31,224 bases of DNA from Treponema sp. UBA1233 (GTDB taxonomy: Bacteria > Spirochaetota > Spirochaetia > Treponematales > Treponemataceae). Numbering within the stretch: position 1 is the stretch's first letter; the number at the start of each line of letters is the position of its first letter. The translations under genes and the position numbers were made by a program. Shown piece after piece: positions 1 to 7,764 of this stretch. The notes below the pieces were generated by a model, which did not search any database, was not told the origin of the DNA, and saw nothing but the letters and a program-made list of their open reading frames with translations. The stretch covers positions 1-31,224 of the forward strand of contig DBWR01000042.1 in NCBI GenBank assembly GCA_002309305.1, in the 5' to 3' direction.

Positions 1-70
1 TCATGCTGAACTTGATCCAGCATCTTAACATGCAATGTCAGGATTCCGGGTCAAGCCCGGAATGACATGA
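1..70 (-). repeat. Dispersed two-hairpin palindromic repeat, copy 1
   Basis: On the minus strand this reads as the same bipartite element seen at 3082-3142: an ATTCCGGG/CCCGGAAT hairpin followed by a TGCTG/CAGCA hairpin. The spacer between the hairpins is longer here and the second hairpin is imperfect. The left end is cut by the window edge. It lies between the plus-strand terminator at 73-108 and whatever gene lies to the left, so it is an intergenic element. Such mobile palindromic units are common in many bacteria, and I do not assign this one to a named family. Confidence 0.8.
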
Positions 71-72
71 TG

Positions 73-108
73 GGCATCCCCTTGTACTTTTGGGGGTGCC
101 TTTTTTTT
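73..108 (+). terminator. Rho-independent terminator (plus strand)
   Basis: GGCATCCCC at 73-81 pairs with GGGGGTGCC at 92-100 (nine pairs, one of them G-T), and eight T residues follow at 101-108. The T tract is on the plus strand only, so it would end a plus-strand transcript coming from left of the window. On the minus strand the G-T pair becomes an A-C mismatch and no T tract follows. It therefore does not obviously terminate the gene at 107-1519, whose stop codon lies inside this T tract. Confidence 0.7.
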
Positions 109-1519
109 ACCATGTGACACCCATTCCTGCCTTGAATGAGTGGACGTATTTGATGTCGTCTGGGGAAAATGAACCTCTGTCCTGTGAATCCGTGATATAA
201 TATTTTGCGGTAAAGTCGTAGCCAAGGGTAATCATTCCTTTTCCGAATACAAAGTCCAGTCCCAGACCTGCTCCGGCACATACGCGTTTGTCGGTCTGAT
301 AGCATGCCTGAAATTCCAAAACCGGCCGCAGACATTTGGCAAAGGTAAAGTTGAATCCTCCGGTTAATCCCATCGTATATGAAGTATCCCTGCCGTTGTT
401 CCAGTCATAGCCCAGCATGATTCCACCGTGTCCGTATTTTCCTAATCCAAGGACGGCGTTTATTCCAAGAGTTTCCAACCCAATGTTTTCGATTTTAAAG
501 TCGCTGAAATCCTGATTCGTAAAGATTGTATTTGCTGTTACGTATACGGCGTTGCGTTTTTTGTTTTTGTCCGTGTTGTCGGAAACCGTACTTGATTGGG
601 TCCTTCTTTTTTCTTCGATTCGTTCAACTTCCAGAATGTCGTTTGCCCTGCTGTTGTCCGCATCTTTTTCCTGCTTTGTCCTTACTTCGACCTGAGGATA
701 AACTGAAAAGACTACCGGGCTAAGTTCAACCCTGTCGTAGGTCGAAAGAATCTTGTTGGTGTCGCTGCGGTAGATTGTGAGCGTCTGAGGGATGAAGCGG
801 TATTCGCTGGCCTTTTTCCAAGGGATGACTTTGTATGTGAGTTTTGCATACAGGAGGGGAATCGCCTGCCTGAAGACACTGTCGTAAAAGTCGACTGCAT
901 GGTTGTAGAATTCAATTTGTTCCCTGCTGGCAAGAGTTTTTGGGGTGTAGTCCTTGTCCGTCATCTGGTAGAAGCTTATGTCTATGTCCATGTTGAACAG
1001 GTCGATGTGGTCAAGTATGGTGCTGTAGAATGTGAGTGTCCATGAGTTTTTCTTGAGCTTGTATTCCGATCCGCGGATGATCAGGCCTGAGTCAAGCGAT
1101 GATGTGACGAATGTCGTGTTGTTCAGGTCATCGTATGCGTTTTGAAGTTCGATTTTGAGGAATGCGGTGCTTTCGCCGGTCTGGTCTTCCTCTTGAACCA
1201 GTTCTATGGTCTGCTTGAGCTGTTCGATGAATTGAATCTTGTTCTTTACGTTTTCGTCATCAACCACATTGTTGAAGTTTACCTTTGCGGCATTCTGGTA
1301 AAACTCGTCTATTTCGGCATCTATGCGTTTGTTTTCGGCGGGATTCCTCTTTTGCCTGATTTTTTCTTCTTCGGCTGCGTTGCGTTCATCAAGCTTTTGA
1401 ATCTCGGCGGCCTGCTGCTGGATGATTGCGGCATAGTATTCTGCGTCCTTGTCCCTTGCGAAAAGGGGAAAGAGGGTGAGGCCTGTTAAAACCAACAAAA
1501 GAGTTTTCCTGTAAAACAC
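107..1519 (-). CDS. Exported protein with coiled coil and C-terminal outer-membrane-type domain
   Basis: A 470-residue protein starting at GTG (1517-1519), with AGGAG at 1526-1530 six bases upstream and a good promoter beyond it. Residues 1-21 form a signal peptide ending near LFA. Residues ~25-120 are rich in E, K and Q and look like a helical coiled coil. A middle section of ~200 residues is unrecognised. A charged linker (~285-325) leads to a C-terminal ~145 residues of alternating glycine/aromatic strands ending in GMGVTW. A final aromatic residue after strand-like sequence is the usual mark of an outer-membrane beta-barrel insertion signal. I see no enzyme motif. It is most likely a spirochete outer-membrane protein with a periplasmic helical domain; the function is unknown. 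The gene is monocistronic and divergent from gdhA. Confidence 0.75.
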   Translation of the reverse strand: MFYRKTLLLVLTGLTLFPLFARDKDAEYYAAIIQQQAAEIQKLDERNAAEEEKIRQKRNPAENKRIDAEIDEFYQNAAKVNFNNVVDDENVKNKIQFIEQLKQTIELVQEEDQTGESTAFLKIELQNAYDDLNNTTFVTSSLDSGLIIRGSEYKLKKNSWTLTFYSTILDHIDLFNMDIDISFYQMTDKDYTPKTLASREQIEFYNHAVDFYDSVFRQAIPLLYAKLTYKVIPWKKASEYRFIPQTLTIYRSDTNKILSTYDRVELSPVVFSVYPQVEVRTKQEKDADNSRANDILEVERIEEKRRTQSSTVSDNTDKNKKRNAVYVTANTIFTNQDFSDFKIENIGLETLGINAVLGLGKYGHGGIMLGYDWNNGRDTSYTMGLTGGFNFTFAKCLRPVLEFQACYQTDKRVCAGAGLGLDFVFGKGMITLGYDFTAKYYITDSQDRGSFSPDDIKYVHSFKAGMGVTW

Positions 1520-1540
1520 AAAATGCTCCTATATGATTAT

Positions 1541-1568
1541 ATTATAAACCATTATCAAACTTGGTCAA
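1541..1568 (-). promoter_or_regulatory. Sigma-70-type promoter for the 107-1519 gene
   Basis: On the minus strand TTGACC (1563-1568) is followed after 16 bases by a perfect TATAAT (1541-1546). The start codon lies about 20 bases downstream of the -10, so the leader would be very short. Confidence 0.75.
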
Positions 1569-1636
1569 TAAGGCGGGGTGGGTGTGTGTTTCTGCATTTC
1601 TCTTCTATATTGTTTCATTTTTTTTTATTCGAATTA

Positions 1637-1666
1637 TTGACAAAATGGGGTAAAAAATTCTATTAT
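1637..1666 (+). promoter_or_regulatory. Sigma-70-type promoter for gdhA
   Basis: A perfect TTGACA (1637-1642), 18 bases, then TATTAT (1661-1666). Transcription would start near 1673, leaving a leader of under 40 bases with AGGGG at 1700-1704 as ribosome binding site. It is arranged back to back with the promoter at 1541-1568. Confidence 0.75.
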
Positions 1667-1709
1667 TGAGAGGTTACTGTTTATAATAACAGATGAACCA
1701 GGGGTAATT

Positions 1710-3065
1710 ATGCAATACAATATTAAAAATGCTTACTGCAAGCGTGTTTGGGATGAAGTAAGCCAGCGTTATGCAGATCAGGATCACTTCCTTCAGGCAG
1801 TTGGTCTTGTTTTGGAAGCAATTTCTCCTGCAGTGGACAAGATGCCGCAGTTGGAAGAGTATGCCGTTCTTGAGCGTATGGTAGAACCTGAGCGCATCAT
1901 CATGTTCCGCGTTCCGTGGACAGACGATCAGGGAAAGCCTCATGTAAACCGTGGCTATCGCGTTCAGTTCAACAGCGCAATCGGACCTTACAAGGGTGGC
2001 CTCCGCTTTAGTCCTGAGGTTGGTCTTGACGTTCTCAAGTTCCTTGGATTTGAGCAGGTTCTTAAGAACAGCCTTACAACATTGCCGATGGGTGGTGGAA
2101 AAGGTGGTTCAGACTTTGACGGCCATGGAAAGAGCGATGCAGAAATCATGCGTTTCTGCCAGTCATTCATCACAGAACTTTACCGCCACATTGGACCTGA
2201 CACAGACGTTCCAGCCGGTGACAAGGGTGTTGGTGGAAAAGAAGTTGCATATATGTTCGGACAGTACAAGAGGATCCGCAACGAATACACAGGTGTTCTT
2301 ACAGGAAAGGGCCTTTCTTTCGGCGGTTCACTTGCACGTACAGAAGCCACTGGTTACGGCCTGATCTACTTTGCAGAATGCATGCTCGCAAAGAAGGGAC
2401 AGGACTTTAAGGGAAAGACAGCCATCATCTCTGGAGACGGAAACGTTGCCCAGTATGCCGCAGAAAAGCTGATTCAGCTTGGTGGAAAGCCGATCACACT
2501 GTCTGACTCAACAGGATACATCCTTGACGAGGATGGAATCACACAGGAAAAACTTGATTACGTAAAGGAATTCCGCGCACGCCGTGAAAAGGTGGATGCA
2601 TACGTAAAGAAATATCCGAACGCAAAATTCTTCAAGGGCGAAAAGCCATGGGGAGTAAAGGCTGACCTTGCATTCCCATGCGCAACCCAGGACGAAATCT
2701 ACGAGGAAGACGCAAAGAAGCTTGTTGCAAACGGTGTTAAGCTGGTTGCAGAAGGCGCAAACATGCCGACCCGTGCAGAGGCAATCAAGTACCTCCAGTC
2801 AAACGGCGTAATGTTCGCTCCTGGAAAGGCTTCCAACGCTGGTGGTGTTGCAGTATCTGGTCTTGAAATGAGCCAGAACTCAGAGCGCCTTTCATGGACA
2901 TTCGAGGAAGTTGACTCAAAGCTCAAGAGGATCATGACCGACATTCACGAAAACGCATACGAGAACGCCAAGAAGTACGCCACCGAGGGTGACTACGTAG
3001 CAGGCGCCAACATCGCAGGCTTCGTAAAAGTCGCAAATGCTATGATCGCCCAGGGATTGGTGTAA
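1710..3065 (+). CDS. gdhA: NADP-type glutamate dehydrogenase
   Basis: A 451-residue cytoplasmic enzyme that reversibly aminates 2-oxoglutarate to glutamate; proteins of this hexameric bacterial class usually assimilate ammonium with NADPH. The N-terminal substrate domain carries GPYKGGLRFSP (~92-102), the catalytic lysine in PMGGGKGGSDF (K131) and the catalytic aspartate in DVPAGDKGVGG (D171). The Rossmann motif SGDGNVAQYA (~241-250) begins the nucleotide domain, and GANMPT and APGKASNAGGV follow. Full length for the family. ATG at 1710 has AGGGG five bases upstream. Transcribed alone from the promoter at 1637-1666 and ended by the terminator at 3175-3209. Coenzyme preference is inferred from overall family resemblance. 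Confidence 0.97.
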   Translation: MQYNIKNAYCKRVWDEVSQRYADQDHFLQAVGLVLEAISPAVDKMPQLEEYAVLERMVEPERIIMFRVPWTDDQGKPHVNRGYRVQFNSAIGPYKGGLRFSPEVGLDVLKFLGFEQVLKNSLTTLPMGGGKGGSDFDGHGKSDAEIMRFCQSFITELYRHIGPDTDVPAGDKGVGGKEVAYMFGQYKRIRNEYTGVLTGKGLSFGGSLARTEATGYGLIYFAECMLAKKGQDFKGKTAIISGDGNVAQYAAEKLIQLGGKPITLSDSTGYILDEDGITQEKLDYVKEFRARREKVDAYVKKYPNAKFFKGEKPWGVKADLAFPCATQDEIYEEDAKKLVANGVKLVAEGANMPTRAEAIKYLQSNGVMFAPGKASNAGGVAVSGLEMSQNSERLSWTFEEVDSKLKRIMTDIHENAYENAKKYATEGDYVAGANIAGFVKVANAMIAQGLV

Positions 3066-3081
3066 TAAAATCAAAACACAA

Positions 3082-3142
3082 CGTCATTCCGGGCTTGACC
3101 CGGAATCTGACAAAGGGATGCTGAATCAAGTTCAGCATGACG
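3082..3142 (+). repeat. Dispersed two-hairpin palindromic repeat, copy 2 (complete)
   Basis: The best-preserved copy. Hairpin one is ATTCCGGG (3086-3093) with CCCGGAAT (3099-3106), eight perfect pairs around CTTGA. Hairpin two is ATGCTGAA (3118-3125) with TTCAGCAT (3131-3138), eight perfect pairs around TCAAG. The ends are CGTCAT and ATGACG, a six-base terminal inverted repeat. It sits in the gdhA 3' untranslated region, between the stop codon and the terminator. Confidence 0.9.
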
Positions 3143-3174
3143 ATACTTTTTGAGTGTCCCTGACTTGTGTATAT

Positions 3175-3209
3175 CTGTCCGGCATTTTTGTATGTCGGGC
3201 AGTTTTTTT
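3175..3209 (+). terminator. Rho-independent terminator of gdhA
   Basis: CTGTCCGGCAT (3175-3185) pairs with ATGTCGGGCAG (3192-3202) in eleven pairs (two G-T), with a six-base loop and then seven T residues (3203-3209). Nothing else is seen in 3210-3340 except AT-rich sequence leading to the antitoxin ribosome binding site. Confidence 0.9.
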
Positions 3210-3355
3210 GTTTAAAAAAGAACCGCTTCAGTTTTTTGCATTGTGGATTCAAATTATGGAAAAAAAAAGAAAAATATGATATACTTATTAATTGGAATAA
3301 AACCAGCAGAAAACTGTTTTTATGCTATGATATATGAAGAGGAGGACAAAAAATT

Positions 3356-3589
3356 ATGCCTTATGCAGTTGTAGCCGAAAAGCTTAAATTGATTCCAGAG
3401 CAATATCTTGATGAAGTTTCTGATTTCTTCGATTTTATTTTATATCGTAACAAAAATGTTGCTGGAAAAACTCCAAGTAGTGAACTTATTTCGGCATTAC
3501 AAGAAAGCGAGCAAATGCTGAATGATCCGAATACAAAGAAATTCAACACGGTGGATGCACTTTTTGCGGATTTGGATTCGGAGGATTAA
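3356..3589 (+). CDS. Antitoxin of a YafQ-type toxin-antitoxin pair
   Basis: A 77-residue acidic protein directly upstream of a YafQ-like toxin. The first half (residues ~5-30) has the LxxIPEQYLDEVxDFxDF pattern seen in short DUF2281-like antitoxins. The acidic C-terminal half would be the part that wraps the toxin. In such pairs the antitoxin binds and inhibits the ribosome-dependent mRNase and usually represses the shared promoter. ATG at 3356 has AGGAGG at 3340-3345. The upstream sequence has TATGAT (3326-3331) but no convincing -35. Assignment rests mainly on the partner gene and acidic composition. Confidence 0.8.
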   Translation: MPYAVVAEKLKLIPEQYLDEVSDFFDFILYRNKNVAGKTPSSELISALQESEQMLNDPNTKKFNTVDALFADLDSED

Positions 3590-3871
3590 TTGGAATACTC
3601 GATAGAAAGAACTACAAGGTTTAAGCGGGAATATAAGCTTATAAAAAAACGTGGATACAATACCGAATTATTAAAAGCTGTAGTTGAAATGCTAGCTAGA
3701 GGGGAACCTCTTCCCATACAGTACAAAGATCATCCCCTTCATTCAAATTGGAAGGGATACAGGGAATGCCATATACAAAATGACTGGCTGCTTATTTATA
3801 AATATAAAAATGATGAGTTGATTTTGTCATTGACTGCAACAGGGACTCATTCAGATTTATTTGATGAATAA
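3590..3871 (+). CDS. YafQ-family mRNA interferase toxin (RelE superfamily)
   Basis: A 93-residue basic protein. It keeps the spacing of the YafQ active site: H48 in KDHPL, H61 in ECHI, D65-W66 in NDWLLIYK, H87 in GTHSDLF and F91. By comparison with E. coli YafQ these residues support cleavage of mRNA on the ribosome. The start is TTG at 3590, immediately after the antitoxin stop codon, with GGAGG at 3580-3584 inside the end of the antitoxin gene. This zero-gap arrangement implies coupled translation. I see no frameshift or lost catalytic residue, so the toxin is probably functional. Confidence 0.92.
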   Translation: MEYSIERTTRFKREYKLIKKRGYNTELLKAVVEMLARGEPLPIQYKDHPLHSNWKGYRECHIQNDWLLIYKYKNDELILSLTATGTHSDLFDE

Positions 3872-3957
3872 ATGAAATAAAAGACTGTCTGCTTTTCAGG
3901 ATGAAGGTAAGACTCGAAGCAAAAGGTAGATAATGGATTCATTCATGGAGGTTCCGG

Positions 3958-5154
3958 ATGCTAAAGGATAAGTTCATTGTTTTGGGTGTCAGCGGGAGCA
4001 TTGCGGCTTACAAGGCGGCTTCCCTTGCCAGCATGCTTGTAAAGGCTGGGGCTAAGGTTCAGGTCATAATGACCAGGAATGCCACAAACATCATAAACCC
4101 CATCACCTTTGAGACGCTCACCGGGAACAAATGCCTTGTGGATACCTTTGACCGCAACTTTCAATACGAGGTTGAGCACATCTCCATTGCAAAAAAGGCC
4201 GACGCTTTCATAATCGCACCGGCAACCGCAAACGTAATCGCAAAGGTGGCAAATGGTCTGGCCGATGACATGCTTACGACAACTTTCCTTGCATGCACTT
4301 GTCCAAAACTCATTTCTCCCGCCATGAACACACAGATGCTGAACAATCCAGTGACCCAGGACAACATCAAAAAATGCGCCTCTTACGGAATCAAAATAAT
4401 CCAGAGCGAATCGGGACGTCTTGCCTGCGGTGACACAGGAAGCGGAAAACTCCCTGAGCCGGAAACGCTTTTTGCACATCTTGAACAGACCGTGGGGTAT
4501 CCCAAAGACCTTGAGGGTAAAAAGGTTCTTGTAACAGCAGGTCCCACTCGCGAATCACTTGACCCGGTCCGCTACATCACAAACCATTCAAGCGGAAAGA
4601 TGGGCTATGCAATTGCAAAAGTTGCCTCTGCCAGAGGTGCGGAAGTTACCCTTGTTTCTGGGCAGGTGAATCTTGTTCCCCCTCCAGGCGTGGAATTTGT
4701 TTCTGTTGTTTCTGCGGCGGATATGGCGGAAGCGGTTATTTCAAGGTTCCCCCAGACGGACATTGTGATAAAGGCGGCTGCGGTTGCCGATTACAGGCCC
4801 AAATCTGTTAGCGACCAGAAGATAAAGAAAAAGGACGATGACCTTTCGATTGAACTTGAACGTACCCAGGACATCTTGAAATACCTTGGTGAAAACAAAA
4901 AGCCCGGTCAGATTGTCTGCGGTTTTTCAATGGAGACGGAAAACCTAGTTGAAAATTCCAGGGCAAAGTTAAAGAAGAAAAACGTTGACATGATTGTTGC
5001 AAACAGCTTAAAGGTTAGCGGTGCCGGATTTGGCGGTGACACAAACGTCGTTACGCTTATTACAAAAGACGGAGAGAAGGAGCTGCCCCTGATGAGCAAG
5101 GACGAGGTGGCAGATTCAATTTTGAACGAGCTGGGGAAGATTCATGAACTATAG
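3958..5154 (+). CDS. coaBC: Bifunctional phosphopantothenoylcysteine decarboxylase / phosphopantothenate-cysteine ligase
   Basis: A 398-residue bifunctional enzyme of coenzyme A synthesis. The N-terminal CoaC flavoprotein domain (~1-180) has GVSGSIAAYKA (10-20), the catalytic histidine in EHISIAKKAD (H74), the substrate-binding PAMN (121-124) and the catalytic cysteine in GRLACGDTGSG (C157). The CoaB ligase domain (~187-398) has VTAGPTRESLDPVRYITN, the SSGKMGYA loop, AAAVADYRP and the KIKK segment; it joins cysteine to phosphopantothenate with nucleotide activation. Full length. ATG at 3958 has GGAGG at 3947-3951. Its 3' end overlaps the next gene by eleven bases, so the two are probably co-transcribed. 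The 86 bases before it show no clear promoter. Confidence 0.97.
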   Translation: MLKDKFIVLGVSGSIAAYKAASLASMLVKAGAKVQVIMTRNATNIINPITFETLTGNKCLVDTFDRNFQYEVEHISIAKKADAFIIAPATANVIAKVANGLADDMLTTTFLACTCPKLISPAMNTQMLNNPVTQDNIKKCASYGIKIIQSESGRLACGDTGSGKLPEPETLFAHLEQTVGYPKDLEGKKVLVTAGPTRESLDPVRYITNHSSGKMGYAIAKVASARGAEVTLVSGQVNLVPPPGVEFVSVVSAADMAEAVISRFPQTDIVIKAAAVADYRPKSVSDQKIKKKDDDLSIELERTQDILKYLGENKKPGQIVCGFSMETENLVENSRAKLKKKNVDMIVANSLKVSGAGFGGDTNVVTLITKDGEKELPLMSKDEVADSILNELGKIHEL

Positions 5155-6112
5155 GGAAATAAAGATTAGCGATATAGAGGGATTTTCAATAGGAAACGCA
5201 CAGGATTATTCTGCAATGACGGGTGTTACAGCCCTTGTGTTTGACAGGCCCAACGTCTGTGGAATTGACATAAGCGGTGGAGGCCCTGCGGCAAGGGAAT
5301 CATATCTTTTTACCCCACTTGCGGCCCAGCAGTCGGTTACGGCCCTCTTGCTTTCCGGTGGTTCCGCCTACGGTCTTGCGGCTGCTACAGGTGCCATGCA
5401 GTATCTTGAAGAAAAAAACATGGGCTTTCATCTGGGAAACATTGTCGTCCCCATTGTGCCTCAGTCATGCATATTCGATTTGGGGATAGGCTCGTCCAAA
5501 ATTCGTCCTGACGCAAAGATGGGATACGATGCCTGTGCGGATTCAGTGAACAACAGCCCGAAAAGCGGCTCTTTTGGCGGTGGAACAGGGGCTACGGTCG
5601 GTAAGATTTATGGAATGGAGCAGGCCCAGAAGTCTGGCATAGGATATGCGGCATTGCAGGTTGGCGAGTTGAAGATGGGTGCCGTCGTAATCGTAAATGC
5701 CCTTGGTGATGTATTCGATTTTGAGAACGGAAAAAAGATAGCGGGCCTCTTGAATAAAACACGCACGGAATTCCTTGACATTGAGGATGAGATGTATGCC
5801 ATGGCAAAGTCAGTTCCTTCCGGCATGAACACGACGATTGGGGCTGTGATTACAAACGGAGATTTTACCCAGCAGCAGATGTCCAAGCTTGCCGCAATGA
5901 CAAGAAGTGCCCTTGCAAGAAGCATAAATCCCGTGGGAACCGGAGCGGACGGAGACACAGTCTATGCCATTTCCGTTGGCGGGGTAAAGGCAGACATAAA
6001 CACCACAGGACTCCTTGCATGCCGTGCATTGTCCATGGCAATAAAGGACGCTGTTATGTCTTCCGCGATGCCTGATGATGAATATCTTGAGATGGTCAAA
6101 AGGGTTAGGTAA
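5144..6112 (+). CDS. P1 (DmpA/S58-type) N-terminal-nucleophile peptidase
   Basis: A 322-residue member of the P1 family, relatives of the DmpA and BapA aminopeptidases. These fold like Ntn hydrolases and cut themselves to expose a nucleophile. Visible signatures are SGGSAYGL (71-78), GGGTGATVGK (145-154) and MNTTIGAVITN (228-238); the predicted self-cleavage site is before T230. The family is known for D-amino-acid and beta-peptide aminopeptidases, but the substrate here cannot be read from the sequence. No signal peptide is visible, so it is cytoplasmic. ATG at 5144 lies inside the coaBC end with GGGGA at 5133-5137, which suggests translational coupling. Confidence 0.92.
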   Translation: MNYREIKISDIEGFSIGNAQDYSAMTGVTALVFDRPNVCGIDISGGGPAARESYLFTPLAAQQSVTALLLSGGSAYGLAAATGAMQYLEEKNMGFHLGNIVVPIVPQSCIFDLGIGSSKIRPDAKMGYDACADSVNNSPKSGSFGGGTGATVGKIYGMEQAQKSGIGYAALQVGELKMGAVVIVNALGDVFDFENGKKIAGLLNKTRTEFLDIEDEMYAMAKSVPSGMNTTIGAVITNGDFTQQQMSKLAAMTRSALARSINPVGTGADGDTVYAISVGGVKADINTTGLLACRALSMAIKDAVMSSAMPDDEYLEMVKRVR

Positions 6113-6118
6113 ACGACT

Positions 6119-6144
6119 GTCATTCCGGGCTTGATCCGGAATCC
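6119..6144 (+). repeat. Half copy of the dispersed palindromic repeat
   Basis: Only the first hairpin is present: ATTCCGG and CCGGAAT around GCTTGAT, preceded by GTC as in the complete copy. It follows the P1 peptidase stop codon at 6110-6112. On the minus strand it supplies the last codons and stop of the adjacent SulP remnant. Confidence 0.8.
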
Positions 6145-6329
6145 TTAGATTTTCCCTCTGTACCGATGAGTTCACGGGCACGGTTTAGGGCGGAGTTTAT
6201 GTTGTCGTAGATGTTTTCGCGTCCAAGCTTGTCTGCCATTCCGGTTTTTTCCAGCAAAAGATACGGCTGCGTGTGGATTCCGCTGATTACGGCGGAACCT
6301 TCCCCAAACACACATACACCTCTGCTGCA
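6120..6329 (-). pseudogene. 3' remnant of a SulP-type anion transporter (end of STAS domain)
   Basis: On the minus strand an open frame encodes AVISGIHTQPYLLLEKTGM followed by a segment reading GRENIYDNINSALNRAREL. This matches the usual end of the STAS domain in SulP sulfate/anion transporters, where an SGV-x-PQP segment, a leucine-rich helix and DKIGxENIxxxIxxAL follow in order. Everything upstream in this frame is missing, because the duplicated leader block begins at 6328 and the frame soon reaches a stop inside it. The last codons and the stop come from the palindromic repeat at 6119-6144. It is therefore a truncated relic with no start signal. The family call is by motif recognition only. 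Confidence 0.6.
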
Positions 6330-6494
6330 TTGACAATCTGGACGGTATAAGTTACTCTATAATAAGTTAAACAAGTGTTTTGTCCAGGTTTTTGTTGCTT
6401 CAACACAGGTGCTAATCATAAGAAAATCAGTAACCAGGGCGCGGGCTTGTTGGTTTAATCTTTAAAGTAGGAATCCTTTTTGGAAGAAAGGAGG
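6328..6494 (+). repeat. Duplicated leader/promoter block, copy A
   Basis: About 165 bases that recur almost unchanged at 8679-8846. By eye the copies differ at about three bases plus one extra T in copy B. Homology starts abruptly at CATTGACAATCTGG and ends in the ribosome binding site (AAGGAGG here, AAAGGGGG in copy B). Both copies lie in the same orientation directly before a gene for a secreted protein. This copy occupies most of the gene-free stretch 6113-6500, the rest of which is the SulP remnant. Confidence 0.92.
6330..6363 (+). promoter_or_regulatory. Candidate promoter inside the duplicated leader
   Basis: TTGACA (6330-6335) is perfect, but 17 bases later only TACTCT (6353-6358) is found. 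The perfect TATAAT at 6358-6363 is 22 bases from TTGACA, which is too far to pair with it. One of these -10 boxes probably drives the downstream gene, leaving a leader of roughly 130 bases. The same bases are present in copy B (8681-8714). Confidence 0.5.
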
Positions 6495-6500
6495 AATGAA

Positions 6501-7688
6501 ATGAAAAAGTTGATGTTGGTTTTTGCAGTATTATTTCTTGGTTCTTTTGTAAACGCTCAGCAGTGGGATTATTTTCATGATATTTCTGAATATTCTCTGT
6601 TTACAGAAAAACAATATAAAACCAAGCAGCAAACAAAACTCTATGACAGGGATGGTAGTGTAATTGGAAATCTAAAAGCAAATCAGATAATTAAATCATC
6701 CAGCTTTGCTTGGGTTCAAGATGAAAGCAAGTTCCCTTTTGATATGTTTGAATATTTGATAGGATATAAAGGCGGGTGGATCTCTACAGATGATCTTGTT
6801 TTGGTAGATTCAGAGCAGTTACCAGCGGAAATAATAACATATAATAAACAAAGATTTGAAAAAAAATGGATTCCTGTTTGGTATAATAATATTTTGACTT
6901 CAAACAAAAAACTCAATGATTATTCAGATTTTTATGATGGGTATAAAGATACAGAAGAGTTTGTCCTATATAAATTACATACTGTTAAAATAAATAATAA
7001 TTTCTTGATTTTTACAAGTTTGAGCCAAGATCACATTTTTTCAATAAAAAGAATTGAAAGTAATAACACCTTATTCTATTTACATTGCGAATTAGAAATA
7101 AGTGAACAATCAGAGTTTAATGATTTCTTAAAAAACGAATCATTTAGTAATTTTCCAGATTTTACAAATAATCGTGATACTACATTTATAGTTGAACAAA
7201 ATGGAAATCGACTCCGTATTTATAATGGTGATAATACAAAACTTATTATAGAACTTATGCAAACAAATAATGATTGGACGGATTTGATGGTAAGATATAT
7301 AAAGTCAGATTATAAAAACAAACCGTCTAATTTAAAACCAATTGCTGAAAAACTTGATCATCTATGGTCAGATCCAAAGACAGGTTTGTATGACCAAAGC
7401 AACGTTCCTGCAGTTGTTAAAGGGACTAACACCATCACCCCAAACCAAACCATGACCGTAACCGAAAACTTAAAGCTCCGTTCCGGTGAGGCTGCTGCAA
7501 CAAAAGTGCTTTCTGTAATGGCGGCTGGTACAAAGGTAAAGATACTTGAGGTGGGTAAGGCGGAGGCAATAGATGGAATTAAATCCAACTGGGTTAAGGT
7601 TGAGGTGCAGAAAAATGCAAGGGACAGGGACGGTAAAGCAATAAAGGCCGGTACTGTGGGCTGGTGCTATGGCGGTTATTTGAGGTAG
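6501..7688 (+). CDS. Secreted protein with C-terminal bacterial SH3 domain
   Basis: Start chosen at ATG 6501 because AAGGAGG (6488-6494) lies six bases upstream and the protein then opens with a clean signal peptide (MKKLMLVFAV to about residue 19); a TTG at 6480 would put the ribosome site inside the gene. 395 residues. Residues ~45-105 (KLYDRDGSVIGNLK, GGWISTDDLV) resemble a diverged SH3-like fold. Residues ~323-395 are a bacterial SH3 domain: NLKLRSGEAA, VLSVMAAGTKVKILEVG, WVKVEVQ, GWCYGGYLR. Such domains usually bind cell wall or peptide ligands. The middle is AT-rich and unrecognised while the SH3 end is visibly richer in GC, as in its neighbours. It probably acts in the periplasm or at the surface. 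Confidence 0.8.
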   Translation: MKKLMLVFAVLFLGSFVNAQQWDYFHDISEYSLFTEKQYKTKQQTKLYDRDGSVIGNLKANQIIKSSSFAWVQDESKFPFDMFEYLIGYKGGWISTDDLVLVDSEQLPAEIITYNKQRFEKKWIPVWYNNILTSNKKLNDYSDFYDGYKDTEEFVLYKLHTVKINNNFLIFTSLSQDHIFSIKRIESNNTLFYLHCELEISEQSEFNDFLKNESFSNFPDFTNNRDTTFIVEQNGNRLRIYNGDNTKLIIELMQTNNDWTDLMVRYIKSDYKNKPSNLKPIAEKLDHLWSDPKTGLYDQSNVPAVVKGTNTITPNQTMTVTENLKLRSGEAAATKVLSVMAAGTKVKILEVGKAEAIDGIKSNWVKVEVQKNARDRDGKAIKAGTVGWCYGGYLR

Positions 7689-7764
7689 ATAATTCCTAAA
7701 GACAAAATTTTATGTGGAAAAAACTGTTGAATAGTGATAGAATGTTAAATACAGGAGGTAACGG

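Noticed and set aside
73..108. Terminator for the minus-strand gene at 107-1519
   Set aside because: The T tract is on the plus strand and overlaps the gene's stop codon; on the minus strand the stem has an A-C mismatch and no T run follows.
6119..6144. Palindromic half repeat as terminator of the P1 peptidase gene
   Set aside because: The hairpin is present but no T tract follows on the plus strand, so termination cannot be claimed.
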